Below are positions 43,963 through 53,089 of a DNA stretch of 64,000 nt, in pieces. Position numbers and translations under genes: made by a program. Positions within the stretch are counted from its first letter, which is position 1. Each line of letters begins with the position of its first letter. This DNA is from an uncultured Flavobacterium sp. GTDB lineage: Bacteria > Bacteroidota > Bacteroidia > Flavobacteriales > Flavobacteriaceae. The notes below the pieces were generated by a model, which did not search any database, was not told the DNA's origin, and saw nothing but the letters and a program-made list of their open reading frames with translations. Location: the NCBI RefSeq assembly GCF_963422545.1, contig NZ_OY730241.1:62001-126000 (forward strand), in the 5' to 3' direction.

Positions 43963-45429
43963 ATGCGAGTATCAGTCACCCGAAAAAATATAAAATTCAT
44001 CCCGGATTCTAAAAGAGTTGTTGCCCGATATTTTATGAATGGTGATGAACGAACCCAACAAATGGTACTGCGCATAATGATGCTGGATGAAAAACAAGTC
44101 CTGGAAACTTTAGAACAGACACTTCGCGAATTTGCCAGACGCCACCGAAATATTTCGGCTATATTTTTTAAACATTGCGAACGAATAAGAAGTCTCATTG
44201 AAGCATTGCAAATTGATTATGAAGCAATGTCTCTGGACAGAAAAATGCTTATAGGTTCTTATTGCACTATGGAATATGCGATAGAATCAGCCGCTATTTT
44301 TAATCCGTCTATTATTGAAGATTTTGATCAGTCAGGTTTAGAAGCGGGAGAAAAACGTGTCATCATTTCTTTTCGTGCCACAGGTGAAGGTCATATTTCA
44401 TCCATTGTTTTTAGAAGAGGAATTCTCGATAAAGATAACAATCTGCAAGTCATGAAAATTGGCCATAATATTGATAAAGCCGAGATTAATCATAAAGCTA
44501 CTTTCAATAAAGAACGATTCTTACTGAAATTGTCTGAAATGCATACACATGACAGATCCATGACACAGATTATGCAGGAACTGCCTAACGATTTTGAGTA
44601 TGCCGTTCTAAAAAATATAGTTACTGTAGCCTTAAGCGACCCATCTATACGTGAAGAACGAAGAACCGCACTAAACGAAATACTATGGCTGGCCAGATCA
44701 TTTTATGATTTAGAATTCAAACACGATTCTGATATTACCGAGCGCGTTATATTTCCAATATCAGATTCTGAAAGCCGCGGAATTGAAGATGCCCGTTTTG
44801 TTCGTTTTATCGACGACGACGGTTCTACTCGTGTTATGGCAACTTACACCGCTTATAACGGTCACGCCATATTACCAAAACTTATTTCTACCGAAGATTT
44901 TTATACCTTTAGAGTAATGCCTTTACACGGTATTGGTGCTCAAAATAAAAACCTCGCTTTATTCCCAAAAAAAATAAACGGCAAATATGCGATGCTTGCC
45001 AGAATCGATGGCGTAAACAATTACATCATGTATTCAGAGAGAGTTACACAATGGAATAATCCTGTTCTTCTACAAGAACCGCATTATCCCTGGGAGTTTA
45101 CCCAAATAGGAAATTGTGGATCTCCACTCTGGACAGAAGAAGGCTGGCTCGTAATTACCCATGGCGTTGGTACAATGAGACGTTATTGCATTGGGGCTTC
45201 ATTATTTGATCTTGATGACCCAACCAAAGAAATTGGAAGACTTAAAGAACCGTTGCTTTCACCACTGGAAGACGAACGTGAAGGTTATGTGCCAAATGTA
45301 GTTTACTCCTGCGGTGCCATTATACACAACAATAGTTTAATTTTACCTTATGCCGTCTCTGACTACTCCTCTACTTATGCTGTAGTTGATATGGTAGAAT
45401 TACTAGATGCTTTAAAAAACAGTAAATAA
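43963..45429 (+). CDS. GH130-family mannoside phosphorylase/hydrolase
   Basis: 488 aa. The C-terminal ~300 residues form the five-bladed propeller of GH130, with ESRGIEDARFVRF (catalytic Asp region), NKNLALFPKKINGKYAMLARID and GNCGSPLWTEEGWLVITHGV. The N-terminal ~170 residues are mostly helical (EEQVLETLEQTLREFARRHRN-like) and absent from short GH130 phosphorylases. There is no signal peptide, so it acts on imported or internal manno-sugars in the cytoplasm. Phosphorylase or hydrolase cannot be told apart here. Convergent with the methyltransferase gene, 9 bp apart. Confidence 0.85.
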   Translation: MRVSVTRKNIKFIPDSKRVVARYFMNGDERTQQMVLRIMMLDEKQVLETLEQTLREFARRHRNISAIFFKHCERIRSLIEALQIDYEAMSLDRKMLIGSYCTMEYAIESAAIFNPSIIEDFDQSGLEAGEKRVIISFRATGEGHISSIVFRRGILDKDNNLQVMKIGHNIDKAEINHKATFNKERFLLKLSEMHTHDRSMTQIMQELPNDFEYAVLKNIVTVALSDPSIREERRTALNEILWLARSFYDLEFKHDSDITERVIFPISDSESRGIEDARFVRFIDDDGSTRVMATYTAYNGHAILPKLISTEDFYTFRVMPLHGIGAQNKNLALFPKKINGKYAMLARIDGVNNYIMYSERVTQWNNPVLLQEPHYPWEFTQIGNCGSPLWTEEGWLVITHGVGTMRRYCIGASLFDLDDPTKEIGRLKEPLLSPLEDEREGYVPNVVYSCGAIIHNNSLILPYAVSDYSSTYAVVDMVELLDALKNSK

Positions 45430-45438
45430 ATCAATTTA

Positions 45439-46047
45439 TTATTTTTTAAAAACTCCAAATGTAAAATTCTGAATAGTATCAAAAGGAGTTTTATGATCTA
45501 TAGTAAAAGAATCCAACAACTTAAAATCTGGGCTGAATTGTGCTTTCAAAGCACTTTCTGAATATTGTTTAATCGGTATTCCACTGCATTTTGTAGGTCC
45601 TGATTCAGAAAAAGTTCCTATTACCAAAATACCATTATCATTAATTCCGTCTTTGGCGACTTGCAAATAAGATGCAATATCCTGCTCCTCTGTCAAAAAG
45701 TGAAAAGCCGCTCGATCGTACCAAAAATCATACTTAACAGTAGGCTTAAAATCTGTTATATCACTAACGATCCAATTTACCTTTTCTGAATCGTTTGATA
45801 AACGCTTTTTAGCTTTAGTAATCGCTTCTTCAGAAATATCCAAAACTGTAATGTTTTTATATCCCAATTGTAACAAATGATCTACAAAAAAACTATCACC
45901 ACCACCAATATCAATAATAGCAGCATCTAACGGAATAGTATATTGTTGCAACAAATCCAATGAAGTTTGAGGAATCGGTTGATACCAACTAACTTCTGTA
46001 AGCGTTTTGGTTTGATAAATATTTTCCCAATGTTTCTTCTTATCCAT
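45439..46047 (-). CDS. class I SAM-dependent methyltransferase
   Basis: 202 aa. SAM-binding motif I is AAIIDIGGGDSFFVDHLLQLGY (~residues 37-58), motif II follows as ITVLDISEEAI, and NWIVSDITDF gives the adenine-contact Asp. The N-terminal HWENIYQTKTLTEVSWYQPIPQTSL is typical of a Bacteroidota methyltransferase family with tellurite/thiopurine-type relatives. Substrate unknown. A TACTTTTG -7 box lies on the minus strand at 46102-46109. Confidence 0.88.
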   Translation of the reverse strand: MDKKKHWENIYQTKTLTEVSWYQPIPQTSLDLLQQYTIPLDAAIIDIGGGDSFFVDHLLQLGYKNITVLDISEEAITKAKKRLSNDSEKVNWIVSDITDFKPTVKYDFWYDRAAFHFLTEEQDIASYLQVAKDGINDNGILVIGTFSESGPTKCSGIPIKQYSESALKAQFSPDFKLLDSFTIDHKTPFDTIQNFTFGVFKK

Positions 46048-46264
46048 TTCTTTATGCTGTAATTAAAATTTCTAATATTCTAAACCGATCTTTGTCTTCC
46101 GCAAAAGTATAAATTCAAATCTATTCAACTTATTTATTGAATAAATTATTAATCTTTCAAAACAAATCATCAATTAAATCATCTCTCTCCACACTCAAAT
46201 TGAGCATGATAATTTTATATTATAAATCTATAATTTTCTATCTTTATAAAAATATTTTATAACA

Positions 46265-47230
46265 ATGACCATTCAGCAACTAAAATATATTGTAGCATTA
46301 GACGAAGAACGTCATTTTGCTCGAGCCGCCGAAGTTTGTATGGTAACACAGCCAGGACTAACGATACAGTTAAAAAATCTTGAAGAAGAAATTGGAATCA
46401 AAATTTTTGATCGAAATAAAGTGCCTTTAACGCCAACTTTACTCGGAATTGAAATTATAAATCGGGCAAAAAAAATTCTTCGCGAAGCCGATGAAATTCG
46501 GGATTTTGTGCTTAATGAAAAGAACAAGCTTGAAGGAGAAGTTAAAATCGGGATAATTTCGACATTATCGCCATATCTGATTCCGCTTTTTATTAAGGCA
46601 ATGAAAATAGCAACGCCAAAAATGCAGTTCATCATAAAAGAAGCCAATACAGGACAATTGATGAATGATGTTACCACAGGAGCTCTTGATGTAGCAATTA
46701 TGGCAACACCTACCGGAAACCCTAATTTGATTGAACATCCCGTTTTTAAAGAACCTTTTGTTGCTTATCTAAATGCAGTGCATCCAATGGCAGCAGAATC
46801 GCATTATGAATTACAGCCTTCAGACAGAGCTGAATTGCTTTTACTTCAAAACGAATATTGTTATAATGCACAGCTACTGGACATTTGCGACATTAAAAAT
46901 ACCGGAAAAATCAAAGATCAGTTCAGTTATGATATCAGCTCAATCGAAACCTTAAAAAATCTGGTTCGGGCGCAATTAGGATTCGCTATTATCCCACAAC
47001 TCTCAATGATTAATGAAACCGAAACAGGACTTTTTAAACATTTTAAAGAACCAAAACCCGTACGCGAAATCAGCCTTGTAGTATCTGATACTTTTTCGAA
47101 GAAATTATTACTCGAAAAAATGAATGAAGCAATCTGGAATTGCCTTCCGGAATCCTTGCAGCAAAATTTTTCTTACCGAAAAATAAGATGGAACGATTCT
47201 CCTTATTTTATAAAATCAACTACAAAATAG
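46265..47230 (+). CDS. oxyR: OxyR-type LysR-family redox regulator
   Basis: 321 aa. N-terminal LysR HTH (MTIQQLKYIVALDEERHFARAAEVCMVTQPGLT) and a periplasmic-binding-like effector domain. Cys199 and Cys208 in EYCYNAQLLDIC keep the same spacing (eight residues) and even numbering as the peroxide-sensing disulfide pair of E. coli OxyR, strong support for peroxide sensing. Its targets probably lie elsewhere; the nearby osmC-like gene is a plausible target, unproven. Divergent from the methyltransferase gene. Confidence 0.9.
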   Translation: MTIQQLKYIVALDEERHFARAAEVCMVTQPGLTIQLKNLEEEIGIKIFDRNKVPLTPTLLGIEIINRAKKILREADEIRDFVLNEKNKLEGEVKIGIISTLSPYLIPLFIKAMKIATPKMQFIIKEANTGQLMNDVTTGALDVAIMATPTGNPNLIEHPVFKEPFVAYLNAVHPMAAESHYELQPSDRAELLLLQNEYCYNAQLLDICDIKNTGKIKDQFSYDISSIETLKNLVRAQLGFAIIPQLSMINETETGLFKHFKEPKPVREISLVVSDTFSKKLLLEKMNEAIWNCLPESLQQNFSYRKIRWNDSPYFIKSTTK

Positions 47231-47251
47231 AAAATTGAATGTCTATATTCT

Positions 47252-47402
47252 GTGCCGTTAGGCACTAAATATTGGTAGAAAAGATAAATTGGAATAGAAT
47301 TAGCGTGCCGTAGGTACGCAACAAAATGATGCTATTGCGTACCTACGGCACGCCAATGAATTTTGAATCTAATGGCTACCAATATTTAGTGCCTAACGGC
47401 AC
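47252..47402. repeat. nested palindromic element, intact copy (type A)
   Basis: Outer arms are a perfect 27-bp inverted repeat (47252-47278 with 47376-47402), beginning gtgccgttaggcact. Inner arms are a perfect 19-bp inverted repeat (47303-47321 with 47335-47353), beginning gcgtgccgtagg. The 151-bp unit could fold into one long cruciform. A second copy, split by another element, lies at 56996-57368. Confidence 0.82.
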
Positions 47403-47430
47403 ATTTAAAATCTTAACTTACATAAACATA

Positions 47431-47467
47431 AAAAAAGCCGAAACACTTTTCAGTATTTCGGCTTTTG
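47431..47467. terminator. bidirectional intrinsic terminator
   Basis: Stem aaaagccgaaa / tttcggctttt around cacttttcagta. It ends the leftward hydrolase gene and can also stop read-through from oxyR. Confidence 0.82.
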
Positions 47468-47486
47468 TATCAATAAAATTATCGGA

Positions 47487-48284
47487 TTATTTTGCGCTTA
47501 AATCTTTAGCTGCACCAATAATTACATTAGCGACTGCCTCAGGTTGTGACATAAAAACACAGTGGCTTCCTTTAATTTCTGTAGCTTTGGTTTTAGAACG
47601 TTTGTACATTGCACGTTGAATAGAAGGATCAATACTTTTATCTTGTGTTGCAATTACAGCATAAGCCGGTTTATCTTTCCATGCAGCTTTTGTGATAGGT
47701 GTTGTAAATCCTTTGGCATAAAAAGCCCCTTGTGATGCATACATAAACGCAGCTTCCTCTTTGCTTACGTCAGCACAAAATCCTGCATGAAATTTAGCTT
47801 GGTCATAATAAACAATACCTTTATCATTTGGAGCCAAAACACCATTTTCAGGAGCCGGAGGCGCAGTTTGTAACCATTGCAATGCCGATTCTCCGTTATC
47901 AGGCTGAAAAGCCGCTACATAAACCAATCCAACAACATTAGGATGATTTCCTGCCTCAGTAATTACAGCACCTCCCCAAGAATGTCCTACCAAAATTGTT
48001 GGCCCATCCTGATTATCCAATACCACTTTTGTTGCTGCTACATCATCTTCAAGAGAGCTTAATGGGTTTTGAACTATAGTTACTTTATATCCTTTTTTTG
48101 AAAGTACATCATATAAACTTCTCCAACCAGAGCCATCAGCGAAAGCTCCGTGTACCAAAACCACATTTTTAACCTTTGTAGGCGCCATTTGTGCATTTGC
48201 ATTTGTAGCAAATAAAATACTCATAATTAATGCTGCAGACAAGAATAAACGATTCAATTGTCTTTTTAAAATTGCTGTTTTCAT
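47487..48284 (-). CDS. alpha/beta hydrolase (secreted)
   Basis: 265 aa with a signal peptide (residues 1-32, ends TNANAQ). Oxyanion/lid region VVLVHGAFADGSGWRSL. Nucleophile Ser102 in GHSWGGAV, and the catalytic His in GSHCVFMSQPEAV near residue 245. This EstC/salicylate-esterase-like type is common near OsmC genes. It lies 69 bp downstream of the osmC-like gene on the same strand and is probably co-transcribed. Substrate unknown. Confidence 0.9.
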   Translation of the reverse strand: MKTAILKRQLNRLFLSAALIMSILFATNANAQMAPTKVKNVVLVHGAFADGSGWRSLYDVLSKKGYKVTIVQNPLSSLEDDVAATKVVLDNQDGPTILVGHSWGGAVITEAGNHPNVVGLVYVAAFQPDNGESALQWLQTAPPAPENGVLAPNDKGIVYYDQAKFHAGFCADVSKEEAAFMYASQGAFYAKGFTTPITKAAWKDKPAYAVIATQDKSIDPSIQRAMYKRSKTKATEIKGSHCVFMSQPEAVANVIIGAAKDLSAK

Positions 48285-48353
48285 GTTTTTATTATTTAAA
48301 ATGTTAATGATTAGATATATTAAAGTTATAAAATTTTATTAAAATATTAATTA

Positions 48354-48773
48354 TCAAGAAATTAGATTTAATTTTAAAACAATCTCAGTGTTAAGCAATT
48401 TTGAAATTGGGCAAATTTCTTTTGCTTTTTGAGCTGTTTTTTCAAAATCCTCTGTTGAAATTCCGGGAACCAATCCTGTAAGTTCAAGAGTAATTAAAGT
48501 AATTGTACCATCTTCAAAAGTTACTTTGGCAGTTGTGTTAAGATCTTCCGGTACAAAACCGGCCTCTGATAATAAAAAGCTCAATTGCATTGTAAAACAT
48601 CCTGCATGTGCCGCAGCGATTAATTCTTCAGGATTAGTTCCTACTCCTTCTGCAAAACGGGTTTTAAAAGACAGTTGAGCATTGTTTAATGTAGTACTTT
48701 GTGTAGTAATGGTTCCATTTCCTTCCATTCCTGTACCTTTCCAGTTTGCATTTGCGTTTCTTGTAAATTTCAT
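48354..48773 (-). CDS. OsmC-family peroxiredoxin
   Basis: 139 aa, full length for the OsmC subfamily: NANWKGTGMEGNGTITTQS at the start, EELIAAAHAGCFTMQLSFLLSEAGF with the first reactive Cys (~58), and the second Cys in KEICPISKLL (~125). It reduces organic hydroperoxides with two Cys. A clear promoter precedes it at 48835-48865. The hydrolase gene follows on the same message; oxyR lies nearby. Confidence 0.92.
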   Translation of the reverse strand: MKFTRNANANWKGTGMEGNGTITTQSTTLNNAQLSFKTRFAEGVGTNPEELIAAAHAGCFTMQLSFLLSEAGFVPEDLNTTAKVTFEDGTITLITLELTGLVPGISTEDFEKTAQKAKEICPISKLLNTEIVLKLNLIS

Positions 48774-49123
48774 GACTAAAGTTTTTAATGTTATAAATTT
48801 TTGATTTTCAAATAATTGTTCTGATTTGATGAGACAAATGTATGGCGGTTATCTTCATTAATCAAATTGATAATTTTGTAGTCTTATAAATATAATTTAT
48901 AATCTTGATTCGTAATTTCAGTAATTGCCCGTCTTTTAAGGAAATATTCAAAACATCCATTTAACTGCTCTCACACAATTATTTTCGAAGTATTCTTAAC
49001 CAACTTTAAAAACCTCATTTTTTTGAGAATTAATTTTCCTCTAAAGACAATAAATTCCCTTCAATAAATGTTATCTAAATAGGCATTAATCAGTTTTTAA
49101 TGCTTTAAATTAATTTAAGAAGT
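48774..49123. other. intergenic region between divergent genes
   Basis: 350 bp, AT-rich. Holds the osmC promoter at 48835-48865. For the rightward secreted gene I see no convincing promoter. No ORF or RNA gene was seen. Confidence 0.5.
48835..48865 (-). promoter_or_regulatory. flavobacterial-type promoter of the osmC gene
   Basis: On the minus strand: TTG (48863-48865), 20-nt spacer, TACATTTG (48835-48842). It gives a leader of ~55 nt to the osmC start. Confidence 0.65.
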
Positions 49124-49717
49124 ATGAAAAAAATATTGTTTATAATTATTATAACCGGGGTTTCTCTACAAGGATTTGCACAAAAAGAAGTGGATGGTAA
49201 ATACAAACCAATTCCATCTACAAATTCTGAGATTAAAGAAATTCTGCCACCAAAAGAAACACCGCCAAATGTAGACCCACCGCCTGTAAAAGAACCAACT
49301 GTTTTAAAAATCAATCCTGATGATCTCTATAAAAATAACAGTCTGTATAAACGTGAAGCCAATGTTGAAGGTATTTTTTACAGAAGAAATGAATATTTAG
49401 GAAGTTATGTAACCAATACAACTGTTTCTACAGTTCGTTATCGCGACGCCGCCTTTGTAGACGGCGATAAAATCAGAGTTTATTTGAATGATAAAGTGAT
49501 TGAAAAAGAAGTAAGTTTAAACAGTGATTTTCAAGGATTTAAGATAAACCTGGTAAAAGGAATTAATAAAATTGATTTTGAAGCTTTAAATGAAGGTTCT
49601 GCATCACCAAATACAGCCGAATTTCAAGTTTATGATGATAAAGGTGCTGTAATCAAAGCCAGCCAATGGAATGTTGGTACTGGTTATAAAGCTACTATTA
49701 TATTATATAAAGAATAA
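49124..49717 (+). CDS. secreted protein of unknown function, 197 aa
   Basis: Signal peptide 1-19 (IIITGVSLQGFAQ). A Pro-rich segment (~35-65; PPKETPPNVDPPPVKEP) is followed by a ~125-residue beta-rich domain (EYLGSYVTNTTVSTVRYRDAAFVDGDKIRVYLNDKVIEKEVSLN). The latter resembles immunoglobulin-like or jelly-roll secreted domains (VDGDKIRVYLND is a recurrent motif). Family not firmly recognised. A terminator follows. Confidence 0.75.
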   Translation: MKKILFIIIITGVSLQGFAQKEVDGKYKPIPSTNSEIKEILPPKETPPNVDPPPVKEPTVLKINPDDLYKNNSLYKREANVEGIFYRRNEYLGSYVTNTTVSTVRYRDAAFVDGDKIRVYLNDKVIEKEVSLNSDFQGFKINLVKGINKIDFEALNEGSASPNTAEFQVYDDKGAVIKASQWNVGTGYKATIILYKE

Positions 49718-49743
49718 AAACTGCAATTTTCTAATTGAATACA

Positions 49744-49785
49744 AAAAACCCCATTCGCCGTAGACTCCGACGAATGGGATTTTTG
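49744..49785. terminator. intrinsic terminator, probably bidirectional
   Basis: Stem cccattcg / cgaatggg with an inner cg pair, A-run before and T-run after. Lies between the secreted-protein gene and the end of the exporter operon. Confidence 0.8.
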
Positions 49786-49805
49786 TTTTCTAACTCTTCT
49801 TTACG

Positions 49806-50924
49806 CTAAGATGTTTTTCGATAATTAAAAATTGCAGCAAAATTCAATACAATTGCAAACCCTATTATAATCAGGATATGTTTTGAAATGTCCCTAAAAC
49901 CACTTCCTTTTATAACCACCATTCTCATTACATCTATAAAATAACTTATTGGGTTAAATTTCGAAACCGTTTTTGCCCAATCCGGCATACTGTCAATTGG
50001 TGTAAACAAACCACCCATTAAAACAAAAATCATAACAAAGAAAAACATAATAAGCATCGCTTGCTGCTGCGTTTCGCAAATGGTTGAGATCAACAAACCA
50101 AAACCTAAAATTGCCAATAAATAAACAGATACAAAGGTGTACAAAACCAACAGATTTCCTAACGGAACTATGCTGTAAAACAACCATCCAACCAATAATC
50201 CTAAGGTAAAAACAACATTGCCAAGAATCCAGAACGGAATCAATTTTCCTAATATAAAATGATATTTCTTTACAGGAGAAACGTTAATTTGTTCGATTGT
50301 TCCGGCCTCTTTTTCTTTTACAATATTCAATGCCGATAAAAATCCGCCAACAAGCGTTACCAAAATCGCCAGAATTCCCGGAACCATATACAATCTATAA
50401 TTCAAGTGCGGATTATACCAATTTGAAGAAGTAATTTCTATTTGCGGAATTGGATTAAAACTACCTTTTGGATTATTCTTTACCCTTAGATTACTATTAT
50501 AATCTCTTATAATGTTAGCAATATATCCTGCACCCAAACCCGCTTTTGTTCCGTTAATAGCATTCACGCCAATAAAAAGCTGTTGATAATTTTCGCGTAC
50601 CAAATCTTGTTCAAATCCGTGTGGAATTTCCAGAACTAAATCGGCACGATCTTCTTCAATCTGAGTAAAAGCCTGCTTATAAGAGTCATTATAACTGCGA
50701 AGTTTAAAATATCCCGAAGCAATAACTTTATTAATCAAATCTCTCGAGTAATCAGATCGATCATGATCTACAACTGCCAGATTGATATTCTTAATTTCAT
50801 AATTAGCGGCAAGCGGCAAAATAATAAGCTCTACAACAGGCATTACCATTATCACTGCCAATATAGCACGATTGCGGAATATTTGCTTGAACTCTTTGAT
50901 GAGCAAAAATTTTATGATTCTCAT
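49806..50924 (-). CDS. ABC-2 type permease (drug-exporter subunit)
   Basis: 372 aa: one N-terminal membrane helix, a large extracytoplasmic domain (~45-175) and five C-terminal helices. The EREAG-like KEKEAGTIEQINVSPVKKYHFILGKLIPF motif (DrrB/YhhJ type) is present. The ORF overlaps the previous permease by TAATG, so both are coupled. The pair of permeases forms the membrane channel of a YbhGFSR/YhiI-like exporter working with HlyD and TolC encoded upstream. Confidence 0.92.
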   Translation of the reverse strand: MRIIKFLLIKEFKQIFRNRAILAVIMVMPVVELIILPLAANYEIKNINLAVVDHDRSDYSRDLINKVIASGYFKLRSYNDSYKQAFTQIEEDRADLVLEIPHGFEQDLVRENYQQLFIGVNAINGTKAGLGAGYIANIIRDYNSNLRVKNNPKGSFNPIPQIEITSSNWYNPHLNYRLYMVPGILAILVTLVGGFLSALNIVKEKEAGTIEQINVSPVKKYHFILGKLIPFWILGNVVFTLGLLVGWLFYSIVPLGNLLVLYTFVSVYLLAILGFGLLISTICETQQQAMLIMFFFVMIFVLMGGLFTPIDSMPDWAKTVSKFNPISYFIDVMRMVVIKGSGFRDISKHILIIIGFAIVLNFAAIFNYRKTS

Positions 50925-52027
50925 TACAAACGTATTTTAAAGCTTTTAAGGCTAATTATCAATAAGAAAACAGTAATCCCAAAGAGAATCAGAGTTTCTT
51001 TCCACACATACGAAAATCCTAATCCTTTAATCATAATTCCTTTTACGATGATATAATACCATTTTGAAGGAACTATATTCGAAAACCATTGCAAAGCGAT
51101 TGGCATATTTTCTATCGGAAACATAAACCCACTAAAAAGCAGTGTAGGTAAAAGCATTCCTATTAACGAAATCAACATTGCCGCTTGTTGCGAATCTGTT
51201 TTTACCGAAATAAAAATTCCTAGTGTTAAACAGGTTATAATAAACAAAGTACTTTCGGCAAAAAGCAGCAAAATATTTCCAACAATAGGAAGATCAAGCA
51301 CAAAAACACTCAACAATAAAATAGAAATCACATTTACCATCGAAAGCAAAAGATACGGAACTGCTTTTGAGAGGATTACCATAAGAGGTTTAAAGGGAGA
51401 AACTAACAGAATTTCCATCGTTCCGTTTTCTTTTTCTTTCACTATAGAAATTGCCGTCATCATAACGCAAACGAGCATTAAAACCAAAGCCATAACACCG
51501 GGAACAAAGTTTGGAGCGCCTTTTAACTGCGGATTATACAACATTTTTACTTCGGGCTTAATTTGATACGGAACCGGATTGTTTTCGTTCATTTGTGCCT
51601 GATAATCGCCTATTATCGATGACACATAATTGGTTAATGTTGTCGCATTATTCGGGTCTGATGCGTCAGCAATAACCTGAATTTGCGCTTTGTTCTGATG
51701 TAACAACTGATTATTGAAACCTTCGGGAAATACGATTGCCATTTTTATTTCTCCGGTTCTAAAAGCTGCTTCGAGTGCTGCGCTTCCAGAAAGGCTTTTG
51801 GTGATTTCAAAATAACGACTCGCTTCGATTTTGGCGATGATTTCCTGTGAAGCTATATCTTTAGCATAATCTACAACAACAATTTTCGAATTCTTTACTT
51901 CGTTTGTCAGCGCAAAACCAAAAATCAGGATTTGTACAACCGGCATCCCAAAAAGAATAAACAATGTTTTTCTGTCGCGCAGTACGTGCAAAAACTCTTT
52001 CCTTACAAATGTCAAAAACTGTTTCAT
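50924..52027 (-). CDS. ABC-2 type permease (drug-exporter subunit)
   Basis: 367 aa, paralogous to the next gene. An N-terminal helix with the KEFLHVLRDRKTLFILFGMPVVQILIFGFALTNEV signature, then an extracytoplasmic domain. The signature KEKENGTMEILLVSPFKPLMVILSKAVPYLLL is followed by five helices. The stop overlaps the start of the second permease (TAATG); 8 bp separate it from the ATPase gene. Heterodimer with the following permease is expected. Confidence 0.92.
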   Translation of the reverse strand: MKQFLTFVRKEFLHVLRDRKTLFILFGMPVVQILIFGFALTNEVKNSKIVVVDYAKDIASQEIIAKIEASRYFEITKSLSGSAALEAAFRTGEIKMAIVFPEGFNNQLLHQNKAQIQVIADASDPNNATTLTNYVSSIIGDYQAQMNENNPVPYQIKPEVKMLYNPQLKGAPNFVPGVMALVLMLVCVMMTAISIVKEKENGTMEILLVSPFKPLMVILSKAVPYLLLSMVNVISILLLSVFVLDLPIVGNILLLFAESTLFIITCLTLGIFISVKTDSQQAAMLISLIGMLLPTLLFSGFMFPIENMPIALQWFSNIVPSKWYYIIVKGIMIKGLGFSYVWKETLILFGITVFLLIISLKSFKIRL

Positions 52028-52035
52028 ATCGCTAA

Positions 52036-52776
52036 TTATTCTCCTCGTTTTGCTTCTCTGGCAAGATGATAAAATACCTCGTCCATTGTTGTGGTGTTAA
52101 ACTGCTTTTTCAAATTCGTTGGCGTGTCGAGCGCTTCTACCCTGCCGTCAACCATTATTGAAACTCTGTTGCAATACTCCGCTTCGTCCATATAATGCGT
52201 CGTTACAAAAATGGTGATTCCGTTTGCCGAAGCTTCATAAATCAAGTCCCAAAACTGTCTGCGCGTAACAAGATCAACGCCTCCCGTAGGTTCGTCAAGA
52301 AATACAATCTCAGGTTTATGAATAATTGCTGTTGAAAATGCCAGTTTCTGTTTCCATCCTAACGGAAGCGATGCTACCCTCTTATTTGCCTGATCTTCCA
52401 TTCCTAATTGTTTCAACAATGACGCGCTATTTTCTTTAATGGCTAAATCTGAAAGTCCGTAGATTCCGGCGAAAAAATTAATATTTTCCTGCACCGTCAA
52501 ATCATCATACAAAGAGAATTTCTGACTCATATAACCAATGCTTTTCTTTATTTTCTCGGTTTCTTTATAAACATTATATCCTGCAATTGTAGCTTCTCCC
52601 GAGGTTGGAACTGATAATCCGCATAACATTCGCATTGCGGTCGTTTTTCCTGCTCCATTTGCTCCAAGAAAACCAAAAACCTCTCCTTTTTGCACGTCAA
52701 AAGTGATGGAATCTACAGCTGTAAAATCTCCAAATCGTTTGGTTAATGCGTTGCATGAAATTACTTTTTCGTTCAT
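52036..52776 (-). CDS. ABC transporter ATP-binding protein
   Basis: 246 aa. Walker A GANGAGKTT, Q-loop YMSQKFSLYDDLTVQENI, Walker B EIVFLDEPTGGVD and switch His in VTTHYMDEAEYC. The signature motif is unusual: ASLPLGWKQKLAFS instead of LSGGQ, as in other paired exporter ATPases where one subunit is degenerate. It energises the two permeases. A 313-bp repeat-rich gap separates it from the partner ATPase gene. Confidence 0.92.
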   Translation of the reverse strand: MNEKVISCNALTKRFGDFTAVDSITFDVQKGEVFGFLGANGAGKTTAMRMLCGLSVPTSGEATIAGYNVYKETEKIKKSIGYMSQKFSLYDDLTVQENINFFAGIYGLSDLAIKENSASLLKQLGMEDQANKRVASLPLGWKQKLAFSTAIIHKPEIVFLDEPTGGVDLVTRRQFWDLIYEASANGITIFVTTHYMDEAEYCNRVSIMVDGRVEALDTPTNLKKQFNTTTMDEVFYHLAREAKRGE

Positions 52777-53089
52777 AAATACTGGTTTTAAACCGTTGGG
52801 GTGTCTTCTAAACCCGACAGGTTTTAAAAACCTGTCGGGTTTGATAATCTTTAAGCAAAAATCCCAATCTTTGTCGAGCTACTTGTGGAGATCCCTCGTT
52901 CCTCGGGATGACAAAAATGCGCTGACTATTTTTGAGTATAAACTATTGTTTATCGACTATTGTCTATTACGACAGTTTAAGCGTTTTCTAAACCCGACAG
53001 GTTTTAAAAACCTGTCGGGTTTGACAATCTTTAGGCGTAAGCTTTGTCAAAGTTTTAAACTTTGACAAAGCTGAGAACCTTATTGATTT
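52777..53089. repeat. cluster of palindromic repeats inside the exporter operon
   Basis: Two almost identical ~49-bp direct copies (52806-52854 and 52986-53034), each with a 33-bp palindrome (52810-52842; 52990-53022) of arms aaacccgacaggttt. A third, different palindrome at 53041-53071 has 15-bp arms (gctttgtcaaagttt). Between the copies is another repeat-like stretch, ccctcgttcctcgggatga. The cluster breaks the otherwise tight operon. No gene. Confidence 0.8.
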
